This document shows, piece after piece, positions 8,559 to 17,245 of a stretch of 62,877 nt of DNA; positions within the stretch are counted from its first letter, which is position 1; every line of letters starts with the position of its first letter. Source of the stretch: Spirochaetaceae bacterium (GTDB taxonomy: Bacteria > Spirochaetota > Spirochaetia > Treponematales > Rectinemataceae); assembly GCA_025358255.1 (NCBI GenBank), contig JANYKC010000025.1:1-62877 (forward strand). Reading direction: 5' to 3'. Both the position numbers and the translations under genes were made by a program. The notes beneath the pieces are model-generated. The model had not been told where the DNA came from, searched no databases, and saw nothing but the letters and a program-made list of their open reading frames with translations.

Positions 8559-10503
8559 TGTTGCCTTTGATCGCCGCTTCGATGCTGTTCACGAAGTTTT
8601 CCATGCCGTAGGGCTTCCTGAGGCTCGAGGCGAAGCCCGCGGACTTCCAGTCCCAAAGGCTCAGGCTGTCTTCGTAGCCGGTGGAGAGTATGACCGGGAG
8701 GCTGGGCGATTTTTCCCTGAGCCGCGAAAGCAGCTCGCGTCCGCCTTGGTCCCCCCTCAGTGTCAGGTCGACGATGGCAAGCTGGAAGCTCCTGGTCTCG
8801 ACCTCCTCGCTTTCCCACAGGGCCAAGGCCTCCTCCACGCCAGAGGCTGAGCGCAGGCGGTACCCGGCCCTGGTGGCCATCTCGCCGGCGAGGCGCCTGA
8901 TCGCCTCCTCGTCGTCCACGAAAAGGATGCGCAATCCCCGGGTGGGTTTGGCGGCCTCGACGCATTCGTCCTCGTCACATATTGCCTTGCCCGGGTTCGC
9001 GGGAAGGAAGAGGCTGAATCGCGCCCCGCCCCCGGGAGCGTCCCCTACCACGATGTCGCCGCCATGGTTCCTCGCGACGGCCAGGCAGACGGCTAGGCCG
9101 ATGCCCGTGCCGCGCGACTTGGTCGTGAAATAGGGGTCGAAAATCCTGCCCCTGATCGCCTCCGGCACTCCAGGGCCTTCGTCGTCGATGTCGAGGCGGA
9201 ACCACTCGCCCGCCGGGAGGTTCGCCTCCCGGGGACCGATCTCCCGTGAGAGCCGGGCCTGGACAGTCCCCCCCTTGGGCATGGCCTGGACCGCGTTGAT
9301 GACGATGTTCTGGACGATCTGCGAGACCTGGCTCCGGTCGGCCTCGATGTCCGGAAGGTCCTCCTCCACCACGAGCTCGAAGCGCACCGCCGAGCCCGCC
9401 GTGTTGAAGTTGCCGATTTCCCGTACGAGCTCCCCGATATCGAGGGGTTCGCGTTCGGGTTGCCCGCCATAGGAGACCGTGATGAGGCGCCGCGTCAGGT
9501 CCCGGGCCCGCAGGATGGCCTGCTCGGCCTCACCGAGGAGGCGCTTCGGGCCCTCGAGCCCTTCCATGGGGAGTTCCCCGAGGCCCAGATTGGCGAGGCT
9601 CAGGTTGCCCATCACCGCCGCGAGGATGTTGTTGAAATCGTGGGCGATGCCTCCCGCCAGGAGGCTGACTGCCTCGAGCTTGCTGGTCTTGAGGGTCTCC
9701 TCCTCGCTGCGCTTCTTGGCGCTCGCGTCTATGGCCACGCCCCTGAAGCCGACGGGGAGGCCGTCCTCCTCGATGACGCCGGCATGGAGCTCCACGGGGA
9801 AGCGCGTGCCGTCCCGCCGCACCGCGGTGTAGGTGTCGCCGAAGCTGCGCTCGCCCGCGAGCCTCTTCGACATGGCCGGGCGGACCCTTCCCTGGTCGTC
9901 CAGCAGGATGTTGCGCATGATGTCCAGCTCCGACGGATCGGCACCCGGGGGAAGGCCAGCCATGGCATTGAACACGGGATTCGTCAGGCTGAGCCGACCG
10001 TCCAAGGAGCATTCGAAAATACCAATAGGGAGCATTTCAACGAGGTCGCGGCATTTCTTCTCGCTTTCCGCGAAGGCGTTTTTCCATCGCCGCCGCTCGT
10101 CCGCGTTCCGCGTGACCCCGTGGATGCCTCGCGGCCGCCCTTCGTCGTCCCAAAGCACCTCGATGCTCACCTCGCCCCAGATGAGGCGGCCGTCCTTGTG
10201 GCGGTAGAGCATCTCGAAGCTGCGCGCCTTCATGGTCATGGGATCCCCGCCGGTCTCCAGCTCCGCGAGCAGTTCCCCGAACATGCGCCCCGCCATCTCC
10301 CTTGACTCCGGCGGCAGGCGCTGGTCGAAGGGAAGGGCGATGTATTCCTCGCTCGTGTAGCCGAGTTCCCTTTCGACAGCCGGACTCATATAGGTCGTCC
10401 GCAGGGAGAGGTCCATGATCCAGATGACGTCGCGGCTCCATTCCACGAGGAGGCGGTAGAGGGTCCCGTCGTCCGGACGGGGCAGGGGGGCGGGAAGTTC
10501 CAT
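8539..10503 (-). CDS. PAS-domain hybrid sensor histidine kinase with C-terminal receiver
   Basis: A 654-residue soluble two-component sensor. It has two PAS domains (about residues 10-140 and 150-265), a dimerisation/phosphoacceptor helix with GGIAHDFNN (His288), an HATPase domain (N box QNIVINAVQAM, G1 DIDDEGPGV, GTGIGLAV) and a receiver domain from about residue 530 with FVDDEE and the phospho-aspartate in AIVDLTL. It lacks membrane helices, so it senses a cytoplasmic signal. No output domain follows the receiver, so a phosphorelay partner is expected elsewhere. It is convergent with and overlaps the Sua5 gene end. Confidence 0.92.
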   Translation of the reverse strand: MELPAPLPRPDDGTLYRLLVEWSRDVIWIMDLSLRTTYMSPAVERELGYTSEEYIALPFDQRLPPESREMAGRMFGELLAELETGGDPMTMKARSFEMLYRHKDGRLIWGEVSIEVLWDDEGRPRGIHGVTRNADERRRWKNAFAESEKKCRDLVEMLPIGIFECSLDGRLSLTNPVFNAMAGLPPGADPSELDIMRNILLDDQGRVRPAMSKRLAGERSFGDTYTAVRRDGTRFPVELHAGVIEEDGLPVGFRGVAIDASAKKRSEEETLKTSKLEAVSLLAGGIAHDFNNILAAVMGNLSLANLGLGELPMEGLEGPKRLLGEAEQAILRARDLTRRLITVSYGGQPEREPLDIGELVREIGNFNTAGSAVRFELVVEEDLPDIEADRSQVSQIVQNIVINAVQAMPKGGTVQARLSREIGPREANLPAGEWFRLDIDDEGPGVPEAIRGRIFDPYFTTKSRGTGIGLAVCLAVARNHGGDIVVGDAPGGGARFSLFLPANPGKAICDEDECVEAAKPTRGLRILFVDDEEAIRRLAGEMATRAGYRLRSASGVEEALALWESEEVETRSFQLAIVDLTLRGDQGGRELLSRLREKSPSLPVILSTGYEDSLSLWDWKSAGFASSLRKPYGMENFVNSIEAAIKGNTTLSRP

Positions 10504-10599
10504 GGCAACAGCATGGAGGAGAATCGGGCGTCCATCAAGCGGGAAAAGATGGCTAAAGAGGCTCCCGTTTTCGTTCGATATTGGAAATGGAGGCCAGCC

Positions 10600-10989
10600 A
10601 TGATGACAGATGCAGCGTCCGGTTTCATTCCGCTTGCCTACAGCTATTCATCGAGCGGCGGCTCGGGCCGGCTCAATTTCCCCGTCGCGGCATCCCAGCT
10701 CCTCTACGCGAATTTCCAGCATGTCGCGGGTGTGGCGGCCCCCTCGGGCTCCGGCACCATGAGCATAGACAGCCTCAAGATCCTCGACACCCTCATCGGC
10801 CGTCTTGAGAGCATCAAGGCCCAGCCGCTGCAGGCGGCGGAAGCCCCGCGCGACCTGACGCCCGGACGGGTGGACGCCCTCATCCAGCAGTACGGTTCAG
10901 AACTCCATGCCAAGGCCCAGGCGCCGGCGCGGCCCTACGTGCCCGCGGTTCCCGTGGAGACCGGCATGCTTTTTTCCTTCGCCGCCTAG
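10600..10989 (+). CDS. Hypothetical protein, 129 aa
   Basis: Not recognised. The frame is open from 10513, but ATG 10600 is chosen because TGGAGG lies just upstream. The N-terminus is Ser/Gly/Ala-rich without a clear signal peptide. A short helix-prone centre (SIDSLKILDTLIGRLESI) precedes a Pro/Ala-rich tail ending FSFAA. The last 4 bp overlap the convergent transglycosylase gene. It is divergent from the hybrid kinase, with the two start codons about 100 bp apart. Confidence 0.6.
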   Translation: MMTDAASGFIPLAYSYSSSGGSGRLNFPVAASQLLYANFQHVAGVAAPSGSGTMSIDSLKILDTLIGRLESIKAQPLQAAEAPRDLTPGRVDALIQQYGSELHAKAQAPARPYVPAVPVETGMLFSFAA

Positions 10990-13700
10990 TTGGCTCCTGG
11001 CGCCGCCGGGCCCATCACCCCATCCACCGTCGCTTTCCAATCCATCCCATAGTACAAAGCCCCGTAGAAAAAGGCCGCCTGGAGGATGTTCCTTCCGTAC
11101 TGGCGGGTTTCTTCGAAGGATAGGGCCTCCAGGAACAAGTCGTCGGACAAGCCTGCGTTCTCGGCCTGCCAGCGCTTGAGCCTGGCGCCGCCCGCGTTGT
11201 AGGCGAACATGGCCAGGAGGGGATGGTTGCCGGTCCGGTCCAGAAGCTGGGCAAAATGGATCGCGCCTAGCCTGAGATTGTCCGCAGGCAGGGTCAGGTC
11301 GTAGTTTTTCAAGCCGATGGCCTTGGCGATCTCGGCGGCGGTCGCGGGCATGAGCTGTGCGAGTCCCACCGCGCCGGCGCCGCTCACGATCTGGGGGCGG
11401 AAAAAACTCTCTGAGCGGACAAGCCCGTAAAGGATGTATTCCGGCAGTTCGGGCCTGGGCTTGAGCCCTTGGACTTCCGCAAGGAAAGGCCGCGGATAGA
11501 TGCGCTCAAGATCCCGGTAATCGGCCTTCCATTCCTTTTTTTCCCCGAGGGCCAGGGCCATGCGCATCGAGGAGGCATAGTCGCCATGCGCGGCAAGGGC
11601 ATCGGCGAGGCGGCGAAGGGCAGGCACGTCGAGTTCGCTGAAACGGGCTTTCGCCTCGGGGAAAACCTGGTCCTGGAGGCTGAAGTCCAGGAATCCGAGA
11701 AGGAATTCCTCCGTCTCGGAAGGGCTCTCCTTTTCCGGATCGGCCTTTCCTCCGGAGCCATCGGCGGCCATGGCGCCGGGAGGCGCTTCCGCCTTCGCGG
11801 GGATGAGCTCGGGATCGATGCCCAGACGGCGATGCGCAAGGATGCGGTAATAGGTAGGCGCCCCGCTCCGTGAGGAGGATGCAAGGAAGAAGGCAGCCGC
11901 CTCGCGCGGGAGGGTCGGGCCATCGATTTCGGACGATCCGTCGGCAGGAACCGGGTTCGGGACAGCCGTGGCTGGCGCTCCTTTCATCGTCGGGGTCTTG
12001 CCAGCCACGGCCACCTTGCCGCCAAGCTTCAGCTCCGCCGCCCTTCCGGCGATATAGGTCGAGCGCGCGTCGAGGAGGGGGCTTAAGCGGGGGCCAAGCT
12101 TCGCGGCGAAGTCGGTCACCAGGTTCCAGTCCTTGGCAGCTATCGCGTCACGAAGGAGGCTGTCGGCAAGGTCATTGAAGACGGCAGCCTGGCTCCAGTC
12201 CCAGGAGATCTTCTCGAGGGTCTTGAGCTGGAACTGGCGATAGGCCGCGTTCCTGCCCTTGAGGACCTCGGGCGAAGGCGCCTTGCCTTTGACCGGCTTG
12301 CCTATCGCCAGCTTGGCCGACTTCATGGAGGCATCTGCGCCGTACCAGAGGGCCGCGTCCGCGTCCTCCGTGCTCGGCGCAAGGGGAGGGAGGAGGAAGA
12401 ACAGGCTTGCGGCCTCGTCCCAGCGCTCCAAGGCGCGCAGGAAGCGGGCGCGGTAGAAGGCCGATGTCCATGCGGTTTCGCGCTCCTCGCCCTTGTGCGG
12501 TTTGACCTTGCCCTCGGCCGGCCAGGCTCCGAAGTTGGCGGCGAAAAGCTCGAGGCCTTCCTTGGAGGATCCCGAGTACAGGCATGCCTTGCCCGCATCC
12601 GCGACCAAGGCCTCCGGACAGGTCGGAGAAAATACCAGGCTTCTCGCCTTGAGGGCCAGGTGCCATGCCTTGCCGTAGTCGCGGTCAGCGACGGCGATGC
12701 GCATGGCAGCCGCGTCGAGCTCGGTCTGGGTGATCTCTCCGGAACCGTCCTGGGGGAGCGACGAAGACAGGAAACCAAGCGTCCTCCTGGTCCAGGGACT
12801 GACAGGACGATCGAAGAGGATGGCCCGGAGCGAAGGAGCCCATTCCTTCATGCCGAGGCGCTTGGCCGCGCTTCCCACGTAATACAATAGCCCGTCGTCC
12901 CCGGAGGTCCGCTCGGCGAAAAGCGAGCGGAACTGGGCGCATTCACGGACAAGTTCGGCATCCCTGCCCAAGGCGTCAAGGGCATCGAGCCGGGCGCGAC
13001 GGACCTGGGCGATAGGCCCCAGCCTGTCCCCGATATTCTGGGTATGCTCGAGGAGGAGAAGCCAGAGGCCAGCGGCTTCTTCGTTCCTGGCGCCGAGGGA
13101 GGCGCGGCGGGCATCCTCGGCCGTGGCTGCCACGAGGGAGAGTCCCGCTTCCCGCTGGAGGTAGCCTGTGCAGGTCTCAAAGGCCTTCGAGTAAAGCTCC
13201 CGTATCCTTGCCCGAGGGCCCGACACGTCCACGGACGGCTTGGTTCCGCTCCCCATCCCGGATAAAGCCTGGGGTATCTCCACCGGCGGCCCATCCTGCT
13301 CCGCGCCGTCCGCCGCGGCCTTCCCGGGTGCCGCGAGGCCGGATTCACGGCCCGGGCTTTCCGGACTCTGGCTGTCCTCGGATGGCAGGGCCTTGGTGGA
13401 GCCGCTTCGGGCATCGGCCGCCGAGACCAGGATTTCGAGCCAGCGTGCCGTATAGAAATACGTGGCCGGGCCGCCGGAACCTGGGCGATCCAGGCGCGAG
13501 GCTGGGAGGGCAAGGATGGTGGCGCTGTCCTTTTCCGCGAGGGCACGGGCAAAGGCCGCCTCGGTCATGCCGAAGGGACCAGCATCCTGGCAGGATGCGA
13601 CCAGGAGCTCGGTTGTCGCGAAAAGCACGAGGAGGGTCGTGGACCGGCGACGGGGGGAAAAATTTGAGGTTAGCATGGGCCAGTCGAGAGTAGCATTCAC
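10986..13700 (-). CDS. Lipoprotein soluble lytic transglycosylase (SLT domain)
   Basis: Cleaves peptidoglycan glycan strands with formation of 1,6-anhydro-MurNAc. The N-terminus has a hydrophobic stretch ending in VASC, a lipobox, so it is probably membrane-anchored in the periplasm. A long alpha-helical region of tetratricopeptide-like character (about residues 60-700), low-complexity in places, precedes the SLT catalytic domain near residues 740-890 with RSESFF (catalytic Glu), GAVGLAQLMPATA and the YNAGG motif. The ORF starts at GTG 13700; ATG 13676 is an alternative, and neither has a convincing Shine-Dalgarno. At 904 residues it is longer than E. coli Slt70. Confidence 0.9.
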   Translation of the reverse strand: MNATLDWPMLTSNFSPRRRSTTLLVLFATTELLVASCQDAGPFGMTEAAFARALAEKDSATILALPASRLDRPGSGGPATYFYTARWLEILVSAADARSGSTKALPSEDSQSPESPGRESGLAAPGKAAADGAEQDGPPVEIPQALSGMGSGTKPSVDVSGPRARIRELYSKAFETCTGYLQREAGLSLVAATAEDARRASLGARNEEAAGLWLLLLEHTQNIGDRLGPIAQVRRARLDALDALGRDAELVRECAQFRSLFAERTSGDDGLLYYVGSAAKRLGMKEWAPSLRAILFDRPVSPWTRRTLGFLSSSLPQDGSGEITQTELDAAAMRIAVADRDYGKAWHLALKARSLVFSPTCPEALVADAGKACLYSGSSKEGLELFAANFGAWPAEGKVKPHKGEERETAWTSAFYRARFLRALERWDEAASLFFLLPPLAPSTEDADAALWYGADASMKSAKLAIGKPVKGKAPSPEVLKGRNAAYRQFQLKTLEKISWDWSQAAVFNDLADSLLRDAIAAKDWNLVTDFAAKLGPRLSPLLDARSTYIAGRAAELKLGGKVAVAGKTPTMKGAPATAVPNPVPADGSSEIDGPTLPREAAAFFLASSSRSGAPTYYRILAHRRLGIDPELIPAKAEAPPGAMAADGSGGKADPEKESPSETEEFLLGFLDFSLQDQVFPEAKARFSELDVPALRRLADALAAHGDYASSMRMALALGEKKEWKADYRDLERIYPRPFLAEVQGLKPRPELPEYILYGLVRSESFFRPQIVSGAGAVGLAQLMPATAAEIAKAIGLKNYDLTLPADNLRLGAIHFAQLLDRTGNHPLLAMFAYNAGGARLKRWQAENAGLSDDLFLEALSFEETRQYGRNILQAAFFYGALYYGMDWKATVDGVMGPAAPGAN

Positions 13701-13758
13701 GCATGGCCGTCATCCAGCCCCCGCCTGCCTTCCCGCCCGGGGAGAGCATGGGCGGGAA

Positions 13759-13800
13759 GCGCCTCGCTATCAGCGCCTCGCTATCAGCGCCTGGCTATCA
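13759..13800 (-). repeat. Three 14-bp direct repeats across the LysM gene stop codon
   Basis: The unit GCGCCTCGCTATCA (plus strand) occurs at 13759-13772, 13773-13786 and, with one mismatch, 13787-13800. The last copy contains the TGA of the adjacent minus-strand gene, so each repeat duplicates that stop region into the spacer. Confidence 0.85.
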
Positions 13801-14955
13801 GCGAGGAGGGATCCAGACGGTCTTGCCGGCGAGGATGAAGTCAGGATTCTTGATCTTGTTGGCCTTGGCGATTTTTCCGAAAAGCCAGGGGTTTCGATAG
13901 AAGGTGTAGGCGAGGTCCCAGAGGGTGTCACCCCAGCGCAGCTTGTAGTAGACACCTGGCTTTTTCGCGGGATTGGCAGGGGGGCTCACCGTCGGCGTGG
14001 CGGGCTTGGTGGCCACCGGGGGAGTCGCATTCGCCGGTGGGGTCGCCACCGCCGCGGGGGTTGTTTGCGCCGCAGCCGGTGCCGGAGCGGGAGTGGCGGC
14101 CGCGGCCGGCGTGGCCGCGGGCTGCACCGCCACCTGGGCGGGCGCGGGCTGGGCGGGAGCGGGGGTCGTGGCAGCGAGCTCGATGCTGCCCGTCTGGGGC
14201 GTGAGGATGAAGCGGTAGACAAGCCAGGCGCCGCCGAGGACGACGGCCAATACGAGGAGGACAAAGAGGATGACAGGCAGGGGCTTCCTTCTCGGCTTAA
14301 CCTCGGCGACCGGTTCCCCGACGATTTCCTCGCCGGTATAGGTTGTCGCATAGGGGGAGGGCGTGCGGCCGGAGGGAGGGCCGCCCAAATCCGGCGTCTC
14401 CATGTCAAAGCCGGCTTCATCCGAATCGCCGTCTGGGGACTTGGAGTCGAAGGTGAAGGGCTCGTCGTCCTCGATGCTGAAGGATTCCGCATCGAGGATG
14501 GCGGAGGCAGCCGTAAGGAGTGATCCCTCGTTCCCCGGTGTAAGGCTTTCGGCCTCGGGCGGGAGGCTGTCGGTCTCTTCCTCGAAGGCGAAATCGGGGA
14601 TCTCGTAGCTGTTTTCCTCGGTAAGCGCCTCAAGGGAGACCTCAAGGCTCTGGTGCTCGCCCGAAGACAGCTCCTCCGCGTAGGCGGTGAGTTTTCCGTC
14701 CTCGTCCAGTCCCAGGTCGACGCGGATGTCGGGCTCGCCTTTCGGGGCGAAGGGGATATTGTCGATGACGAGGCTGCCAGCGTACTCGGCCCCCGCGACC
14801 GTGGCGGAAGCTCCCCGATAGATGTCTATCTGGACACTCCGCTGGCCATCCTGGACGGTGGTGACCACGAGACGCTTTCGTGCCGCGCTTCCCTCATCGA
14901 GGACCGGATAGAACTCGCCATTGGCGAGCTTGAGGCCGATCTTGCTGGTTGTCAT
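13798..14955 (-). CDS. Hsp70 substrate-binding-like domain, TM helix, LysM protein
   Basis: A 385-residue single-pass membrane protein. Residues 1-110 resemble the beta-sandwich substrate-binding domain of DnaK: IGLKLANGEFYPVL, QIDIYRGAS, GSLVIDNIPFAPKGEPDI and DEDGKLTAYAEE correspond in order to DnaK segments. An acidic region follows, then a TM helix near residues 220-240 (LPVILFVLLVLAVVL), a long Pro/Ala/Thr linker and a C-terminal LysM domain (WGDTLWDLAYTFYRNPWLFGKI). With a cytoplasmic N-terminus the LysM would contact peptidoglycan. ATG 14955 is chosen because GGAAGG lies 5 nt upstream; the frame extends to 14976. No ATPase domain is present. Confidence 0.8.
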   Translation of the reverse strand: MTTSKIGLKLANGEFYPVLDEGSAARKRLVVTTVQDGQRSVQIDIYRGASATVAGAEYAGSLVIDNIPFAPKGEPDIRVDLGLDEDGKLTAYAEELSSGEHQSLEVSLEALTEENSYEIPDFAFEEETDSLPPEAESLTPGNEGSLLTAASAILDAESFSIEDDEPFTFDSKSPDGDSDEAGFDMETPDLGGPPSGRTPSPYATTYTGEEIVGEPVAEVKPRRKPLPVILFVLLVLAVVLGGAWLVYRFILTPQTGSIELAATTPAPAQPAPAQVAVQPAATPAAAATPAPAPAAAQTTPAAVATPPANATPPVATKPATPTVSPPANPAKKPGVYYKLRWGDTLWDLAYTFYRNPWLFGKIAKANKIKNPDFILAGKTVWIPPR

Positions 14956-15047
14956 GGCGCCTTCCGACGTGGACATATTTGGGGCGCGGCTGACACGATG
15001 CGCGCCTCTGCCTTCAATTGTAGCCTGAGATCGGGGAAAATCAACCT

Positions 15048-15159
15048 CCTAGTGTCCTGTCAGATACAGGACGCCTGAGCCCTATCCCGCCACCGGTCCT
15101 GCGGGACAGGGCTCTGCGGCTTTCGCAGTTGAGCGAAGCGAATCTGACAGGACTTTAGG
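15048..15159. mobile_element. MITE-like element bounded by imperfect inverted repeats
   Basis: The ends CTAGTGTCCTGTCAGA (15049-15064) and, inverted, CTAAAGTCCTGTCAGA (15143-15158) match at 14 of 16 positions, with one more complementary base outside each end. The 110-bp interior encodes nothing and folds into further hairpins (GTCCTGT/ACAGGAC, and GCCCT-TCCCGC with its complement). No transposase or obvious target duplication is visible. It could instead be a structured terminator region between the two minus-strand genes. Confidence 0.5.
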
Positions 15160-15196
15160 TCCCTACCCCGGGTGTATCCGATTCCGCCTAACGCGA

Positions 15197-15961
15197 TCAG
15201 GCAGGGACCCTGGCCACCGCCACGAGGCTCGTGGCCTTCTCGTCATAGCGCCCGCCGTCGGTGTCGCCATGGATCTCCACCCGGTCAAAACCCACGTCCA
15301 GGAGGAGTTTCCTCATTTCCGAGGCCGAATAGAGCCGCATGACAAAGCTGCGTTCGAACCTTTCCCCGTCCTTCATGAGGATCCAGCGGTGCCGCAGGCC
15401 CTCCCAGTCCCCCTCGATGCCGTATTCGGTGAGGACGGTCCAGCCGTCGCGTTCGAACCATTCGCCTCCGGAGAATTCCCGCACCGCGACTTCCTTTCCC
15501 AGGGCGTCAAGGACAAAGACCCCGCCAGGCGCCAGGGATGCCCTGATGTTGGCCAGGGCCTGGCGGTCCTCCTCGGGTGAGTCGAAGTAGCCGAAGCTCC
15601 TGAAAAGGTTGATGGCCAGGTCGAAGGCCCCTGGTCGGGTGAAATCGCGCAGGTCTGCCCGGAGGAACTCCGGGGAGCAACCGAAGGCCTCGGCGCTCTC
15701 CCTGGCGGCCTCGAGGTAGGGGAGGGTGATGTCGATGCCGGTGACGGCATAGCCCCTGAGGGACAGTTCCAGGCTGTGCCTGCCAACCCCGCAACAGCTG
15801 TCCAGGATGGCCGGAGGCTTTTGCCCGCAGCGCGGAATGCCGATGTCGGCCATGCGGAGGATGCCATCCACGACGGCAGGCACTTCAGCCCAATGGTTTT
15901 CGTCGAACATGAGGGGCGCGAACCTGGTCCAGAAAGCCTCTTCCTCGAACCAGGAGGCCAC
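15197..15961 (-). CDS. Class I SAM-dependent methyltransferase
   Basis: A 254-residue Rossmann methyltransferase. Motif I is ILDSCCGVGRHSLEL near residue 52, followed by an acidic end of strand beta2 (TGIDITLPYL) and the motif DLAINLFRSFGYF. The substrate cannot be told from sequence; small-molecule members look like this. It starts with GTG 15961, only 2 nt after the stop of the upstream gene, so translation is probably coupled. Confidence 0.88.
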   Translation of the reverse strand: MASWFEEEAFWTRFAPLMFDENHWAEVPAVVDGILRMADIGIPRCGQKPPAILDSCCGVGRHSLELSLRGYAVTGIDITLPYLEAARESAEAFGCSPEFLRADLRDFTRPGAFDLAINLFRSFGYFDSPEEDRQALANIRASLAPGGVFVLDALGKEVAVREFSGGEWFERDGWTVLTEYGIEGDWEGLRHRWILMKDGERFERSFVMRLYSASEMRKLLLDVGFDRVEIHGDTDGGRYDEKATSLVAVARVPA

Positions 15962-15963
15962 CT

Positions 15964-16329
15964 TTAGAGGGCTCCGTTTTCGAGGACGAGACCCATCACA
16001 TAGGACAGGAGCTCCAGGTCAATCTCATCCGAGGCGACGACGATCGATTCCCTGATGTCAGCCCACTCTTCGATGGTGAAAGGCGTCCTGTCGTATTCCA
16101 TGAGGAGGAGGCTGGAGACTCCTCCGAGCCAGGCCAAGGCGGGCCCTTCGCCCATGCGCCATTTCTCGAGGAAGGTGGTGAAGAGGGCCGCCAAGGACTC
16201 TTCCGGCACATTGCGGAAATGCTCGAAGAAAAAACGCCTGAGGGCCTCGAGCTTGAGGGGTTCGGGTGCGCCTCCGGTCCGTTTGATCGCGGCATCGAGA
16301 TCCTTGTGGAATTTATCTATTGCCTGCAT
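15964..16329 (-). CDS. Hypothetical protein, 121 aa
   Basis: Not recognised. The predicted protein is helical, charged at the N-terminus (AIDKFHKDLDAAIKRTGG) and has no signal peptide or TM helix. ATG 16329 is preferred over the upstream 16365 codon because the extension is low quality, although no strong Shine-Dalgarno is seen for either. It sits directly before the methyltransferase gene with a 2-nt gap, implying a shared transcript. Confidence 0.65.
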   Translation of the reverse strand: MQAIDKFHKDLDAAIKRTGGAPEPLKLEALRRFFFEHFRNVPEESLAALFTTFLEKWRMGEGPALAWLGGVSSLLLMEYDRTPFTIEEWADIRESIVVASDEIDLELLSYVMGLVLENGAL

Positions 16330-16386
16330 GGGAACCAGTATAGGGCAGGGAAGCCCGGTATGCACAGCGGCGGGCGGAATTGTCCC

Positions 16387-17166
16387 CTATTTCACGGCGT
16401 ACAGGGTGATGAGTATGACGGCGGCGTCGTAGAGGCCGTGGCCCCATGCCAGCTCGTGGAGGCCCGAGCCCTGGAGGCGCCGCCAGACAAACCAGGAGCC
16501 GAGGATGGCGCCCATCATCAGCCCGAGCTCGCCCTGGAGGCCATGCGAGGCCGCGAATAGGAGGATGGCGGCCAAGGCTGCCCAGGCGGTGGACAGGCCT
16601 GCCTGGGTGAGGCGATGGAGGAGGAAGACGCGGAAAAACAGCTCCTCCGCATATCCCACCGCCGCGCAGGAGAGGATGATGGCGGGAACGAGAAGGTAGG
16701 CGCTCGCCGTGGGGTGGACGGCGGCTTCGAGGAGGGGATTCTTGAGCGAGGGGATGAGGAGGCTGGCGATTTGCCCAGGGACGAGGGCGGCGGTCAAGGC
16801 CCCTCCTGCCACGACGAGGGCGGCGAGCAGGTCGCGCCGCTTGGGCTTCCCGATGCCGCCGAAGGCCGCAAAGCCGTCCTCCACCCACATGAGGTAGAGG
16901 AGGAGGAGTGCCTTGGGGATGAGCTCGAGGGCCATATATAGATGCCAGATGGGACGGGCAAGCGCTGCCCCGGTCAGGGAGGCGTCTCCGGGCAGCCAGG
17001 CGGTCAGCCAGAACGCCGCGAACACCAGGGCGATCTCAAGCAGGGGCCTGGCCGGGCTGTGCCCGGCTCGCGGGCCATCCCCGGCAGGCGATGGCTCCTC
17101 GGGGAGAGCCAGGCCCATGACGGATCCGGCGGCGCTCCCAGGCTCATTCCCTTCGACCTTGTCCAT
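16387..17166 (-). CDS. CPBP family intramembrane glutamic metalloprotease
   Basis: A 259-residue multi-pass membrane protein of the CAAX-protease/bacteriocin-processing (Abi) family. The conserved motifs appear in order: EELFFR (Glu-Glu-x3-Arg) near residue 165, FAASHGL near 200 and HGLYDA near the C-terminus, which together form the glutamate/histidine active site inside the membrane. Substrate unknown. ATG 17166 is chosen because GGAGGAAGC is directly upstream; the open frame continues to 17469 without support. It is divergent from the PilZ gene. Confidence 0.88.
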   Translation of the reverse strand: MDKVEGNEPGSAAGSVMGLALPEEPSPAGDGPRAGHSPARPLLEIALVFAAFWLTAWLPGDASLTGAALARPIWHLYMALELIPKALLLLYLMWVEDGFAAFGGIGKPKRRDLLAALVVAGGALTAALVPGQIASLLIPSLKNPLLEAAVHPTASAYLLVPAIILSCAAVGYAEELFFRVFLLHRLTQAGLSTAWAALAAILLFAASHGLQGELGLMMGAILGSWFVWRRLQGSGLHELAWGHGLYDAAVILITLYAVK

Positions 17167-17245
17167 GCTTCCTCCGAAAACGGTCATGCAACGAAGGGAC
17201 ATTGTAGTGTATACTTGGAAAAATAAACTCGGGAGATAGACCCCC

